A stretch of DNA of 64,000 bases from Elephas maximus indicus (GCF_024166365.1 NC_064825.1:107398480-107462479); one strand, 5' to 3'. Numbered from the stretch's first letter, positions 1 to 10,493 are shown. Made by a program: numbers and translations. Notes: generated by a model not told the origin, from the letters alone.

Positions 1-290
1 TGGCCAATATACTTCATACACTACTACCACTGGGTCTGCCAGTAGTGGATTCTGTGTTGCTATGATGCTGGACAGGTTTCAGAGGAGGTTCTAGACTAAG
101 ACAGGCTAGGAAAAAACATCTAGTGCACAACTTCCCCAAATTAGCCAGTGAAAACCCTGTAGATCACAAGGGTCCAACACAAAACAGATCACAGGGATGG
201 TGTAGGATCGGGCAGTGTTTTGTTTCATTGTGCTTGCGGTCATCGTGTGTCGAGGCTAACTCAATGACAGATAACAACAAAAAATATGAG
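1..290 (+). repeat. tRNA-Gly/RTE SINE, cut by window edge
   Basis: The element begins inside the tRNA-derived head (tggccaat) and runs through the body to a tail ending in ataacaacaa. The same body occurs at 10494-10822 (plus) and 32656-33006 (minus, with a fuller tRNA-Gly-like head). The copy at 10494 sits at the equivalent place before the second OR8K5-like gene, so this SINE predates the tandem duplication. The last ~80 bases resemble the 3' end of the RTE LINEs in this window, which suggests RTE machinery moved it. Confidence 0.8.
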
Positions 291-365
291 AAAAAAAAAC
301 TTCCATTGCTATAATATATTATAACTTGATTAGAAAATACTACATGAAAGCTAATACCAAACCGT

Positions 366-379
366 CTGTTTTTTTCCAG
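366..379 (+). promoter_or_regulatory. Splice acceptor of OR8K5-like copy A
   Basis: A T-rich run ends in ccag at 376-379, 18 bases before the ATG at 398. OR genes usually splice a non-coding 5' exon onto the single coding exon just upstream of the start. The equivalent acceptor lies at 10888-10890 in copy B. The upstream exon and promoter were not identified. Confidence 0.7.
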
Positions 380-397
380 AAGAGGTAACTAGACTAA

Positions 398-1339
398 ATG
401 GGCCAACAGAATCTAACAGTGCCGACTGAATTCATTCTAATGGGAGTCACGAGGCAACCCGAACTTCAGCTGCCCCTTTTTGGGGTCTTCCTCATCATCT
501 ACGTGATTACAGTGGTGGGCAACCTGGGCATGATCATCTTAACCAAGATGGACTCCCGCCTACACACGCCTATGTATTTTTTCATCAGACACTTGGCCTT
601 CATTGATCTTGGTAATTCTACTGTCATTTGTCCCAAGGTGTTGGTAAATTTTGTTGTGGATAAAAATACCATTTCTTATTATGCATGTGCCACACAGATG
701 GCTTTCTTCATTTTGTTCATTATCAGTGAACTTTTTATCCTATCAGCCATGGCCTATGACCGCTATGTGGCTATCTGTAACCCTCTGCTCTACAATGTTA
801 TCATGTCCCAAAGACTTTGTTATTTGCTTGTGGGCATTCCATATTTCTACAGTTCTTTCCAGGCTCTGATGTTCACCAGTAAGACTTTTACTTCCATCTT
901 CTGTGGTTCTAATGTCATCAGTCATTTCTACTGTGATGGAGTTCCCGTGTTATCTATACTCTGCTCAAATTTACAAGAAATAGAATTGATGCTTATGATA
1001 TTTTCAGCATTTAATTTGATATCCTCCCTCCTGGTTGTCCTGCTGTCGTACCAGCTGATTCTGATAGCCATATTTCGAATGCATTCTGCCAAGAGCAGGA
1101 AAAAAGCTTTCTCCACATGTGCTTCTCATCTGACAGTGGTAGTTGTGTTTTATGGGACTCTATTATTTATGTATGTCCAGCCCAAATCTTCTCACTCAAA
1201 TGATACTGACACAATGGCCTCTGTGTTTTACACTTTAGTCATACCTATGCTTAACCCTTTGATATACAGCTTGAGGAACAAAGAGGTAAAAAATGCCTTC
1301 CATAGGGTTTTTAAAAATCATTGCCAACTTTGTATTTAA
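398..1339 (+). CDS. OR8K5: Olfactory receptor, OR8K5-like, copy A
   Basis: This is an intact 313-residue class II olfactory receptor, a seven-transmembrane odorant GPCR expected in olfactory cilia and coupled to Golf. Visible landmarks are an N-glycosylation site at N5, the TM1 GN motif at 41-42, TPMYFF at 57-62, extracellular-loop cysteines 97, 169, 179 and 189, MAYDRYVAIC at 118-127, SY in TM5 at 217-218, KAFSTCASH at 236-244 and PMLNPLIYSLRN at 283-294. The N-terminus MGQQNLTV and the rest closely resemble human OR8K5 from memory. The ATG at 398 is favoured because it aligns with copy B and lies just after a splice acceptor. The protein ends HCQLCI after VFKN, six residues beyond copy B, because copy B has a TGA there. 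Being an OR is very secure. One-to-one orthology to OR8K5 is less so, since there are two copies. Confidence 0.96.
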   Translation: MGQQNLTVPTEFILMGVTRQPELQLPLFGVFLIIYVITVVGNLGMIILTKMDSRLHTPMYFFIRHLAFIDLGNSTVICPKVLVNFVVDKNTISYYACATQMAFFILFIISELFILSAMAYDRYVAICNPLLYNVIMSQRLCYLLVGIPYFYSSFQALMFTSKTFTSIFCGSNVISHFYCDGVPVLSILCSNLQEIELMLMIFSAFNLISSLLVVLLSYQLILIAIFRMHSAKSRKKAFSTCASHLTVVVVFYGTLLFMYVQPKSSHSNDTDTMASVFYTLVIPMLNPLIYSLRNKEVKNAFHRVFKNHCQLCI

Positions 1340-1970
1340 TATTCACCCTTGTTTTAGTAAACAATGCAAAAGGCAATGTCACTTGATAATATTTTTAGTA
1401 GATATAAATGCATTCCTTTTGGTTCCAAAGCAAAGGCTAATTATAAATCAGATACTATCACATTGGTTATAATAAGACATATTAATCCTATTTTACACTG
1501 TCATTTCTTCCCCATCGTTCCTTGCTTCCTATGCATTGCTTACTTATATGATTTCATAAACCCTCACACTTCCACAATGATAAACTTGAACACACTCTTG
1601 ATCAATAAAACATATGATTGTTTCTGTCAGTTTTTTTAAGGACAAGGGTCTTTCAATCTTTTTCCCATTGCATTTTCTAAGCCTGAAGCAGCAGCGTAAA
1701 TAGTGTTACAGTCAAAGAATTATTGTGTCCTATTAACAGATGAATAATTTATTTGTCATTTTGTTATGAATCAATTCTACTGTGAAAATAAATTCTTAAC
1801 TATGGAGTACTAAAAAGTGTGAAGTAGACTAGATAATTTTGATTTGTCAGTATTTAATTTGATTTCTTTCTTCTCTGCTTTGCTTTGGCATATATGGTCC
1901 CCTAAGAAAATGTTTTAAACTGGTAAATAAGAAGCTAGTAAACAAACATTTAAATAAATTCTACCATAAT
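1340..1970 (+). other. 3' flank of OR8K5-like copy A with poly(A) signal
   Basis: This DNA aligns by eye with 11832-12400 and 13205-13300 downstream of copy B. It holds no recognisable gene. An AATAAA at 1604-1609 is matched at the same place in copy B (AATAAA at 12121) and is the best candidate poly(A) signal. Roughly 0.8 kb present in copy B (12400-13205) is missing here near 1880. Confidence 0.6.
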
Positions 1971-1971
1971 G

Positions 1972-3147
1972 GGATATCTTAGTCATCTAGTGCTGCTGTG
2001 GCAGAATTACCACGAATGGATGGTTTTAACAAACAAAAATTTATTCTCTCACAGTCTAGTAGGTCAGAAATCCAAATTCAGGGCACTGGCTCCAGGGGAA
2101 GGGTTTCTCGGTCAGCTCTGGAGGAAGGTCCTTGCCATCAATCTTCCCCTGTGAGACAGATAGTGTTAACTCTGCTGGCAGAACAGAAGAGCTGTTAAAA
2201 GATTACCATCTAGAAATTGGGTAAACAGGAACCACACCCTGACAACATGAGATTAGGTTGAAACAACCTGTGATTTACTATCTCCTTCCTAGTGTGTTTC
2301 TAGTCCCTTCCTCTTTTACAGGCTCCGCATGCACAGAAGAGCAAAGTGCGACTGCTGTTTAACCTTCCTTGGCCCGCCAAAGATGACGATGTAATGCCGA
2401 AGATCAGTGCACTTATATTATATCCCATAATAAGTGGTGCAAAGGGCTGCCAAGAGGACTATATCTTGAATATCAGCAGGTTCCATCTTGGATTCCAGAT
2501 GCACATGCAACCTAATTAGTATACACTGCCATTCTGAGAAGTACCCATCCCTTGAAAGAAACCCACTAAATATTCATTGCTGTATTGTCTCCATCAAACC
2601 CAAATAAGCCCTAGTCTTGCTTCTCTTTTTGAATCAGTCTTTTGGAGAGGCATAAGCCCCCACCGACTCCTTTTATTTGTCACAAGTAAAATAAACTTTT
2701 TAGAGCTGGACCCAAATTTGCCTCCTCTACGTTTTCTTACAAGAGAAAGACAAGGGCCCATTGAGCCTGGAGGACCTCCGTTCCCTCGGTGATAACACCT
2801 GTTCTAGGAAATTCTCAGTGCAGGGGCTGTGAGTCCAAAGGACACACACTGCTCCTGTCACTAGATTCTTGGTGGTATGAGGTCCCTCATCTCTCTGTCC
2901 ATTTCTCTCTGTTATATCTCAAAAGAGGTTGACTCAAAACACAACCTAATCTTCTAGACTGAGTCCTGCATCATTAACATAACTACCTCTAAATCCTGCC
3001 TCATTAACATCATAGAGGTAGGATTTATAACACATAGGAAAATCACATCAGATAACAAAATGGTGGACAATCACTCAATACTGGGAATCATGACCTAGTC
3101 AAGTTGACACACATTTTTTTGAGAGTGACACAATTCAATCAATAACA
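1972..3147 (-). repeat. MaLR LTR (MLT1/MST-like), minus strand, split by another LTR
   Basis: Read on the minus strand it starts like a mammalian MaLR LTR (TGTTATGGATTGAATTGTGTCC-like, imperfect here). The outer parts are 1972-2151 and 2798-3147. A relative lies at 14700-15214, also minus. It is a non-coding fossil. A younger solo LTR sits inside it. Copy B of the duplication has the empty site near 13296, so this insertion is specific to copy A or was lost from B. The outer ends are approximate. Confidence 0.75.
2152..2797 (+). repeat. Solo LTR, endogenous retrovirus, class I-like
   Basis: This 646-bp block begins TG and ends CA. It is flanked by the 4-base direct repeat CCTG (2148-2151 and 2798-2801) and interrupts the MaLR LTR at a point where the relative at 14700-15214 is continuous. 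An AATAAA signal lies near 2690. No internal retroviral sequence is present, so it is a solo LTR fossil. A 4-base TSD is typical of gammaretrovirus-like (ERV1) elements. The exact family was not recognised. Confidence 0.75.
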
Positions 3148-3159
3148 TTAAGTGACATC

Positions 3160-3640
3160 GACACATATCTCATCTGTTTATTTTGGTTTAGCTTTCGCAG
3201 CTAAAGAGGAATTAAGAAGCAAAATATAATGATATTGGCTGTTATATTTGTTTATACACTTATTAATTATCAATGTTATTTATTTTTAGGTATCATGTTG
3301 CCTTACTATCTATTGTCCTTTCATTTCATCTTGTACAGCTTCCTTAATTTTAGGGTAATTTTGTCAGACATGTAATTCGATTACATGTGCTATTTATCCT
3401 AGCACTTTAAACATGTAATCCCACTGCCTTTAAACCTCCATGCTTTCTGCTGAGAAACAAACTATTAATCTTACTGAAATTCCAAGTGTGTGTTCAGTTG
3501 CAATTCGCTTGTAGCTTTCAAAATTCTTCGTCTTTGATAGTTTGATTATAATTTGTCTAAACACGTCTTTGTATTTATCCTACTTGAAATTAATTCAGCT
3601 TTTTGGTAAGCAAATTCGTGTATTTTACCCAATTATATAA
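3160..3640 (-). repeat. Old L1 fragment, minus strand (copy A)
   Basis: The text matches 13310-13820 in the second duplicate and resembles old mammalian L1 (L1M) read on the minus strand. In copy A it stops near 3640, where RTE-like sequence starts. In copy B it continues to about 14490. It was therefore present before the OR duplication. Confidence 0.65.
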
Positions 3641-3719
3641 GTTTTAAACTTATGAGTGGTGGTCACAGCAACATGTAAGCCACCACAATAAGGCAAAGTA
3701 ACAGATGAGTAGTGGTGTA

Positions 3720-5165
3720 CTAGCTATTTGTACCGTGGTGGCTTGAGAGTTGCTGTGATGCTAGAAGCTATGCCACTGGCATTTCAGATACTAGCAGGGT
3801 TAGCCATGGTGAACAAGCTTCAACAGAGCTTCCAGACTAAAACAGTAGGAAGAAGAACCTGGTGGTCTACTTCTGAAAAAAAATTGAGAGGTGAAAACCT
3901 TATGAATAGTAGTGGGACATTGGTTGATATAGTGCCAGAAGATGAGCCCCTCAGGTTTGAAATCACTCAAAGTACAACTGAGGAAGAGCTGCTTCCTTAA
4001 ATCGAGTCAACCTTAATGATGTGGGTGGGATAAAGTTTTTAAGAGCTTTATTTGCTCACATAGCAAGATCCAAAATGAGAAGAAATAGCTGCAAATATCC
4101 ATTAATAAATTACAATGTGGAGTGTATGATGTATGAATCTAGGAAAATTGGAAGTCATCTAAAATGAAGTGGAACACATAAAGATCAATATCCTAGGCAT
4201 TAATGAGCTGAAATGGACTGGTATCAACCATTCTGAATTGTACACTCACATGGTCTACTACGCCAAGAATGACAAACTGAAGAAAAATGGCATCACATCC
4301 ATTTTCAAAAAGAACATTTCAAAATCTATCCTGAAGTACAACACTGTCTGTGTTAGGATAATATCTATATACTTACAATGAAGATCAGTTAATATCAATA
4401 TTATTCAAATTTATGCACCAACCACTAATGCCAAAGATGAAGAAATTGAAGATTTTTATCAACTTCTCCAGGCTGAAATTGATCAAACATTCAGTCAAGA
4501 GGCATTGATAGCTATTAGTGATTGGAATGAAAAAGTTGGAAACAAAGAAGAAGGATTGGTGGTTGGAAAATTAGGCCTTAGTGATAGAAACACAGGAGAT
4601 TGCATGATAGAATTTTGAGAGACCAATGATTTACTCATTGCAAATATCTTTTTTCAGCAACATAAACGGTGACTATACATACGTACCTCACTGGATGGAA
4701 TACATAGAAATTGAATATACTGCATCTGTGTGAAGAGATGTTGGGGAAGCTTAATTTCATCAATAAGAACAAGGCCACTGGCCATCTGTGGAAAATACCA
4801 CCAATTGCTTATATGCAAGTTCAAGTTAAAGCTGAAAGAAATTAAAACAAGTCCACAAGAGCCAAAATATGACTTTGAGTATATCCCATCTTAATTTAGA
4901 CACCATCTGAAGAATACATTTGACCCATAAAGCATTAATGATTGAAGACCAGAAGAGTTGTGGAATGACATGAAGGACACAATGCTTGAAGAAAGCGAAA
5001 GGTCATTAAAAAGACAGGAAAGATGGGGGAAAAAATTTGATGTCAGAAGAGACACTGTAACTTGCCCTTGAATGTAGAGCTGCTAAAAACTAGTGGAAGA
5101 AATGATGAAGTAAAAGAGCTGAACAGAAGTTTTCAAAGAGCACCTTGAGAAGACAAAGTATTATA
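3720..5165 (+). repeat. RTE (BovB-like) LINE, 5' region and endonuclease, decayed
   Basis: The first ~280 bases match the 5' segment at 54486-54690. From about 4165 the translation shows RTE endonuclease motifs in several frames: INILGINELKWTGI, IQIYAPTTNAKDEE, SDWNEKVGN and FQQHKR. This is the N-terminal half of an RTE ORF, interrupted by many stops and indels. The reverse transcriptase and 3' end are not seen here; a separate RTE 3' end lies at 6740-6982. The right end is uncertain, and 5165-5500 could be more decayed RTE. Confidence 0.75.
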
Positions 5166-5559
5166 AACAAATGTTCGAAGAGACTGAAAAGGAAACTTTG
5201 CAAATGAAACCAGAACTTAAAGATTTGGAAAACTCTGTTGTACGAACTAAGGAAATGTGTCCTGGAAATCTTTCATCAAAGAAAGTGGCTACACTCTCTT
5301 TTGCTAAAGACATTATGTCTGTGACAGATGGACCTAATTACCCATCTTAGATGAAACCCCTTCAGCTTTGATTGAAAGGGACAGAGACAGGTAAAAAAGG
5401 AAGGAGAGTTCCTGCCTCCTGGAATTCTACAGAAAGGAAACAGGCCAATCAAGCAACCTGGTTGCAAATACCTGCTGTCCTTCAAGAAAAAGAAGGCATA
5501 TTTCTTTTACAACCAAAGATCAGAGGTAAATATATCACGTGAGCCAGGAGACATCGTGT

Positions 5560-5650
5560 TTTAATCTCAAATCCTCTAGTTACCAATTGTGAAATTTCAG
5601 GAAAATTGCATAGTTTAACTGAGCTCAGTGTCTTCCGAATATAGGAATAC
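5560..5650 (+). repeat. MIR core fragment
   Basis: The order of words (ccaattgtgaaatttcagg, agtttaactgagctcagtg) follows the MIR core. It is short, diverged and directly abuts a SINE. Confidence 0.45.
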
Positions 5651-5651
5651 T

Positions 5652-5870
5652 AGTTGCCTTTGAGTAGTTTCTGAGTCATGGCGACTTCATGTATGTGAAA
5701 GTAGAACTGCACTCCACAAAAGTTTTCAATGGTCGATTTTTTTTTTTTTTTTTTAAGTAGAATGCCAGGCCTTTTTTCTAAGGCTCTTCTGGGTGAACTT
5801 GAACTTTTAAACTTTTTGTTAGCAGCAGAGTGTGTTGACCATATACATCACCCAAGAACACCATAATAGA
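5652..5870 (-). repeat. tRNA-like SINE, minus strand, long-body type
   Basis: On the plus strand it reads gagtcatggcgacttcatg, then aactgcactcca, a T18 run and agaatgccaggcc, with the tRNA-like head reversed at about 5800-5850. It resembles the AfroSINE tail with a different body and is more diverged than most copies here. Confidence 0.6.
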
Positions 5871-6739
5871 AATAGTATGGGCTAAATGTATGAGTTAAAT
5901 GATGGGTTGAATATATGTAAGAGTTAAATGATAAATTTATAACAGAGTACCTGCTAGATATTTCTCTTGGTAATAAATTCAAAGAAAAAATCCTATGTAA
6001 TGATGATACTGGCATTTACTATTTCATCATGACTTTGCAACTCTTCCAGTTTTACTGAAATTGAGCTGACATACAATTTTTTTTTTCCTCCACTGTGTTT
6101 ATATTTTTTGACTATGTTCTTGAACAAGTACATTTACATCATGTAGGTTCCGTGAGACTGTATATATCCCTTATGTTTTGTTCCTTTCATTGAACTGTCC
6201 TTTCCTTCTTTTCACTGGAGAATATGTAAGGTGTCTTGTATAATTAGCAGGCACATCAAGGCAATTTTTTAAGTCCCTCAGATGATTTGAGCATAATCAG
6301 TGAAATGCATACTAATTCCTCAGGGAATACAACAAAGGGAAGGGAAATCATAAATTCAGCCTACCAAAGAAAACAAGAAATTTATTTGAGAAAAGTGAAT
6401 CTGATTCTCTACTCAAGGTGAGTGAATAAAAAATTGTCTTTGATTCTGATTATCATGTGGATTTTGGTTATTTACTGTAACTCCTGATTCCTGACTGCAG
6501 ACACTATTATGGACACTCACAGATGATTCATTCAATTGCACCACAAATACTCATTTTCTTTTTTGTTAACTGGAATTCCATGAGCTCTGTGGTGTTTTTA
6601 GAACATTATATCCTATAAATTAAAAGTGTGTCATAGCTCTATTTGGTTTATGGAAGCTAATATTGGCATTTGATTATTGAAAGTGAAGAGGGAGCTAGAA
6701 AAACCTGAAAATTCAACACCACTTTAATATAAATCTATT
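5871..6739. other. Intergenic, nothing recognised
   Basis: AT-rich DNA with no long ORF and no repeat family that I can name. Confidence 0.5.
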
Positions 6740-6982
6740 AAGATTAGGCATACCTTGGGTGTATCATCAGGAAAGACCAATAGCTAGAAAAGGACTTCAT
6801 GTTTGGTCAAGTAGAGGGTCAGGAAAAAGGAGGGAATGCTCAATGGGGTGGGTTGACACAATATTACCAATAATGGACTCAAAATTACCAATGATCATGA
6901 AGATGGCACATGCATGGAAATCATTTGATTCTGTTATACATGGGGTCACCATAAATTGGAGCCAATAGCAACAACAAATTAA
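6740..6982 (+). repeat. RTE LINE 3' end
   Basis: It carries the diverged RTE 3' segment: a trace of atcaggagggacc, then gttgacacaatatt, aagatggcacatgc and a tail catggggtcaccataaattggagcc before caacaacaa. The same segment is clearer at 54700-54958 and 44220-44457. Confidence 0.75.
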
Positions 6983-7059
6983 GGTTAGGATAAAAAAATA
7001 GCCAGGTATAATACAGAACACCCAGGAAAATTCAAATTTCACAAAACTAAATAAGTTTT

Positions 7060-7220
7060 CTTAGTAGAAGTACAGGCAGTGGTTAAGAGCTTGGCTGCTA
7101 ACCAAAAGGCCAGCAATTCGAATCCACCAGCTATTCTTAGGACCCTTAGGGGCAGCTCTACTCTTTGCAATGAGTTGGAATAAACTTGATGACAATGGTT
7201 TTGGTTTGGTTTGGTTATAC
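7060..7220 (+). repeat. AfroSINE, plus
   Basis: The tRNA-like head (cagtggttaagagcttggct, ggccagcaattcgaatcc B box) is followed by the short body and a ttggtttggtttgg tail. Confidence 0.85.
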
Positions 7221-7667
7221 CCAAGACAATATTAAATATTATTTTAGTAGGAGTATGTCCATTGAAATATTTTTTAAACAATGAATATTGTTAACATAAG
7301 TATGCACCATGCAACATTTGATGAACTTTGAATAATTTTTACATATGATTTTCCCATGAAAATGCCATTTTTGGTTGTTGATTTTTATTTGTTTTTTGTT
7401 TCTCCTATTAGTTTCTTTATGAATGGACCTGGTTTTTCAGAATGGTCATTACAAACCGATGGAGTAGACTGGAAAATACTGTGCCTTTTAAGAGTTATGG
7501 AGTTACAAAGAACTCCCTGAACCTAAAATAATTCCTACCTGATATTACCATGCCTGAGGATTGAAAAATCATTCATCCATTTACACACTTGTATATTCTT
7601 CCTGCTCTGATGATAATCAATACAAAGAGATATTTAAAATGTACACATTTACATGGCCGGGACAGGT
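7221..7667. other. Intergenic, nothing recognised
   Basis: AT-rich sequence between two AfroSINEs; no gene or repeat family identified. Confidence 0.5.
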
Positions 7668-7830
7668 TAAAAAAAAAAAAAGCTGTCATTCAGTTGATTC
7701 TAGCTCATAGTGACTCTATATGACAGAGATGAGCTGCCCCATAGGGTTTCCAAAGGGCTCCTGGTGGATTCAAACTGCTGACCTTTGGTTAGCAGCTGAA
7801 CTCTTAACCACTACACCACCAGGGTTTCTC
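7668..7830 (-). repeat. AfroSINE, minus
   Basis: It begins with an A12 run and reads ctgtcattcagttgattc, tgccccatagggtttccaa, then the reversed head ending accaccagggtttc. Confidence 0.9.
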
Positions 7831-8938
7831 CAGGACAGAACAGATTAGAGATATTCTTTTCCAAAAAGGAGAATGGGCAGGGTGAAAAATCTGATCATCT
7901 TCAGAGGGAGGTAGTGAATGACACTGAAGATGCTGATAGTCAATAAACATTTGGATAATTCTTAGAGAACATTGAAAACTTAAAAGTTATAGAATTAGAA
8001 GTAGAAATCTGAATTCCTTACCTCAATCAATTTTTTTTTTTTCAATCTAGTATTCTACACTAAAATCCTATGATATCAGGGTTTACGATACAGAAAATTT
8101 GAGATAAAGTTTTCAAAGGGACATAGGCTTATAGTTTTTATTCTGTGAGAGAGGAAAGACCTGGAAAAGAGATTGGAGCTGAGTGCAGAAATAACAGAGA
8201 ACCTTATCTAAAAGAGAAGGGACAGAGGTGACTCACCAATCTCTAGTATCATCCTGCCTCCCAATCTACTGGATCATGCTGACAAAATCAAACTAAAAAT
8301 TAGCTTATTTCTAGGATTACTGCTATTCTCCTGAAAATTCCATCCAGCCACAGGACCAAAAATCATCCTTAGCGGACATCTGTCTGTAGTCCAGCTCTGA
8401 ACTTCAGCTACTGCGTACTGTAGACTTAGACGTTGTTGGGGCCCCTGGAAGTTTCTAATAGCTGTGCAGACTAAGCATGGGCATTCTATCATATAATAAT
8501 AACTAAATCCTGCATTTTATATCAATGAAATTGAAAACCATGCTTACAGAGTCCTAGGTTTCCATTGATGGGACAATGAATATGAGAATAGGTCAAAAGG
8601 GAAACCAAATGGATTAAAACAAAGGGATTTATTGGCTCCAATCAGATAGTTCCACTTTGATTTACTGACTTTCTTTGTAAAATTTTATGAAATGAAGAGA
8701 CAGATGTTATCATTAAAATCTTATATTCTATGAATTCTCTATTGTAGAGTTCCAGAAATAAATTGACAGTTTGTAATATATGATGTAATAAATGCACAAA
8801 TGAACACTCTAACTGGCTTATGAAATTGGTCTTCTCCATGGTGTCATATTACAGTCAACAAAGCATATACAATTAAAGTCAAAATCCCTAAATATTGATA
8901 TAAACCATAGCTTTTAGGAGGAATGTATCCAGATATTA
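7831..8938. other. Intergenic, nothing recognised
   Basis: No ORF above 75 codons and no named repeat. Part of 8150-8480 is less AT-rich and could be an old unrecognised repeat. Confidence 0.45.
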
Positions 8939-9096
8939 TGTGTCTTGAAACTTGTAAAAATTGGGGAGTTTTCATTAAAAAGTGTAATGCAATTATAAAT
9001 ACAACTTTAATGCAAATTAAAAAGTGTAATGCAATATATAATTGCATTACACTTTTTAACGAAAACTCCCCAATTTTTTCAAGTTTCATTTACACA
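8939..9096. repeat. Long foldback (158 bp)
   Basis: Arms 8946-8994 and 9040-9088 are 49 bases long and differ at two positions, and a looser match extends to 8939 and 9096. Inside, 9017-9035 and 9041-9059 form a perfect 19-bp inverted repeat with a 5-base loop. The word attaaaaagtgtaatgcaat occurs twice direct (8974, 9016) and once inverted. No TSD is obvious. It could be a MITE, a template-switch product or a hairpin RNA precursor. Confidence 0.85.
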
Positions 9097-9343
9097 ATTG
9101 AAGCATAAATGTGAATATATATTTAGACTGAAAAAGAAATAGAAATAAATTTCAGTTATAAGCAAACTGATCTCGGTCAAAAAATTTGCAAAATCATAAA
9201 TATAAAAAAAAATTATTAAATTATATTCAAGACACTTCTCAGCATGCCAGGTGCTAGGTGTTCCTAAAAGCTATTCTAACACCAGAAAGATCTCTTTAAT
9301 AAATGATACATGCCATTGTTTTTGAATCATAGAAATATACCTC

Positions 9344-9395
9344 ACTATAGGGTCGCTATGAGTCAGAATTGACTTGACGGCAATAGGGAATAAAG
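9344..9395 (+). repeat. AfroSINE 3' fragment, plus
   Basis: Only the tail survives: tatagggtcgctatgagtca then gaattgacttgacggcaat. Confidence 0.75.
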
Positions 9396-9530
9396 TGTCA
9401 TTAACTCAATTCACATCTCTCTGGACCCCAGGAATGCCTGCTGACACTCCAGTGCAAACTGACATTAGGTAAAGTACAATAGAGCAGAAGTCAGAATGGG
9501 AAGCGAATGTGCTCTAAATCAATTATGGTT

Positions 9531-9733
9531 GGGGATACCTGGTGGCACAGTAGTTAAGTGCTCAGATGCTAACTGGAAGGTTGCTAGTTCAAACACACCA
9601 GTCACCCCACAGGAGAAATACATGGCAGGCTGCTTCCATAAAAATTATAGCTTTCTAAACCCTATAGGGCAATTCCAGTTAGTCCTATGGTGTCACTATG
9701 AGTCAGAATCGGCTTGAGGGCAATGGGTTTTAC
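9531..9733 (+). repeat. AfroSINE, plus, long subtype
   Basis: A full tRNA-like head (acctggtggcacagtagtta) is followed by an extra ~45-base body segment (caggctgcttccataaaaat tatagc) and the common tail. The same subtype occurs at 10270 and 41608. Confidence 0.9.
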
Positions 9734-9780
9734 CATACAATTTTCACTAAACTTGCATTACCTCAGCATTTCTCTATTAA

Positions 9781-9942
9781 GCAAAAACAAAAAACTGTCG
9801 TCATCGAGTTGATTCTGACTCATAGCAATCCTATAGACAGAGTAAAACTGCCCCACAGGGTTTCCAAGGAGTGCCTGGTAGATTTGAACTGCCCACCTTT
9901 TGATTAACAGAACTCTTATCTGCTATAGCACCAGGGATTCCT
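9781..9942 (-). repeat. AfroSINE, minus
   Basis: A short-type copy: aaaaactgtcgtcatcgagt, then actgccccacagggtttcc, with the reversed head ending agcaccagggattcc. Confidence 0.9.
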
Positions 9943-10078
9943 TTCTAAGACTAAAAATCTCACATAAATTCTCAGACAAAAATGAAGCAGACTAAAGGAA
10001 AACTTTGATGTTATTTTGTAGATAAAGTTAAGTATACTATCTCTGTATTACCAACTCTGTGGGTTCTTGAAGTTTCAA

Positions 10079-10252
10079 TAAACTTTAGAATCTTCTACAT
10101 CCCCAGATTGGGGAATCCACATAAAACACATTATTCATTGACACAACATAGATTAATTTCTGTTGAATTTCTTTAGAATTTAATCTATGTTTTATCAATG
10201 AGTAATGTGTTATATATTACATTTTTGGGGATGTAGAAGATTCTAAAGTTTA
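10079..10252. mobile_element. TA-flanked foldback, mariner-type MITE candidate
   Basis: Near-complete inverted repeat. The outermost 26 bases of each arm (10079-10104 and 10227-10252) are perfect complements, and the inner arm parts (to 10156 and from 10180) match imperfectly around a 23-base loop. The dinucleotide TA sits at both edges, as expected for Tc1/mariner-class target duplication. No transposase is encoded. The family was not recognised. Confidence 0.75.
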
Positions 10253-10269
10253 CTTTAACCTCAAAGTCA

Positions 10270-10478
10270 GATGCAAAGTCCTGGTGGCAGAGTGGTTAAC
10301 TGGTTAAGTGACAGATAGGTCAGCAGTTGCTAACAGAAAGATCAGCCACCCTGTGGGAGAAAATGGGCAATCTGCTTTCATAAAGATTACAGCCTTGGCA
10401 AACCTACGGAGAGGTTCTACTTCATCCTATAGGGTCACTAAGAGTTGGAATCAACTCAATGACACACAACAACAACAA
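10270..10478 (+). repeat. AfroSINE, plus, long subtype
   Basis: It reads gtcctggtggcagagtggtt through the long body (tgctttcataaagattacag) to the tail tcactaagagttggaatcaa and acaacaacaacaa. Confidence 0.9.
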
Positions 10479-10493
10479 TATGAAGAAAAAGGA

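Noticed and set aside
3368-3388. Short palindrome (9-bp arms, 3-base loop) in copy A
   Set aside because: It lies in a decayed L1 piece and is absent from the matching place in copy B; it is too short to mean more than chance.
8844-9108. Small ORFs on both strands across 8844-9108
   Set aside because: They arise from the foldback; their mirrored peptides reflect the inverted repeat, not coding.
7060-10478. Regularly recurring ~160-bp units resembling an array
   Set aside because: They are independent AfroSINE insertions in both orientations with variable spacing, not a CRISPR or satellite array.
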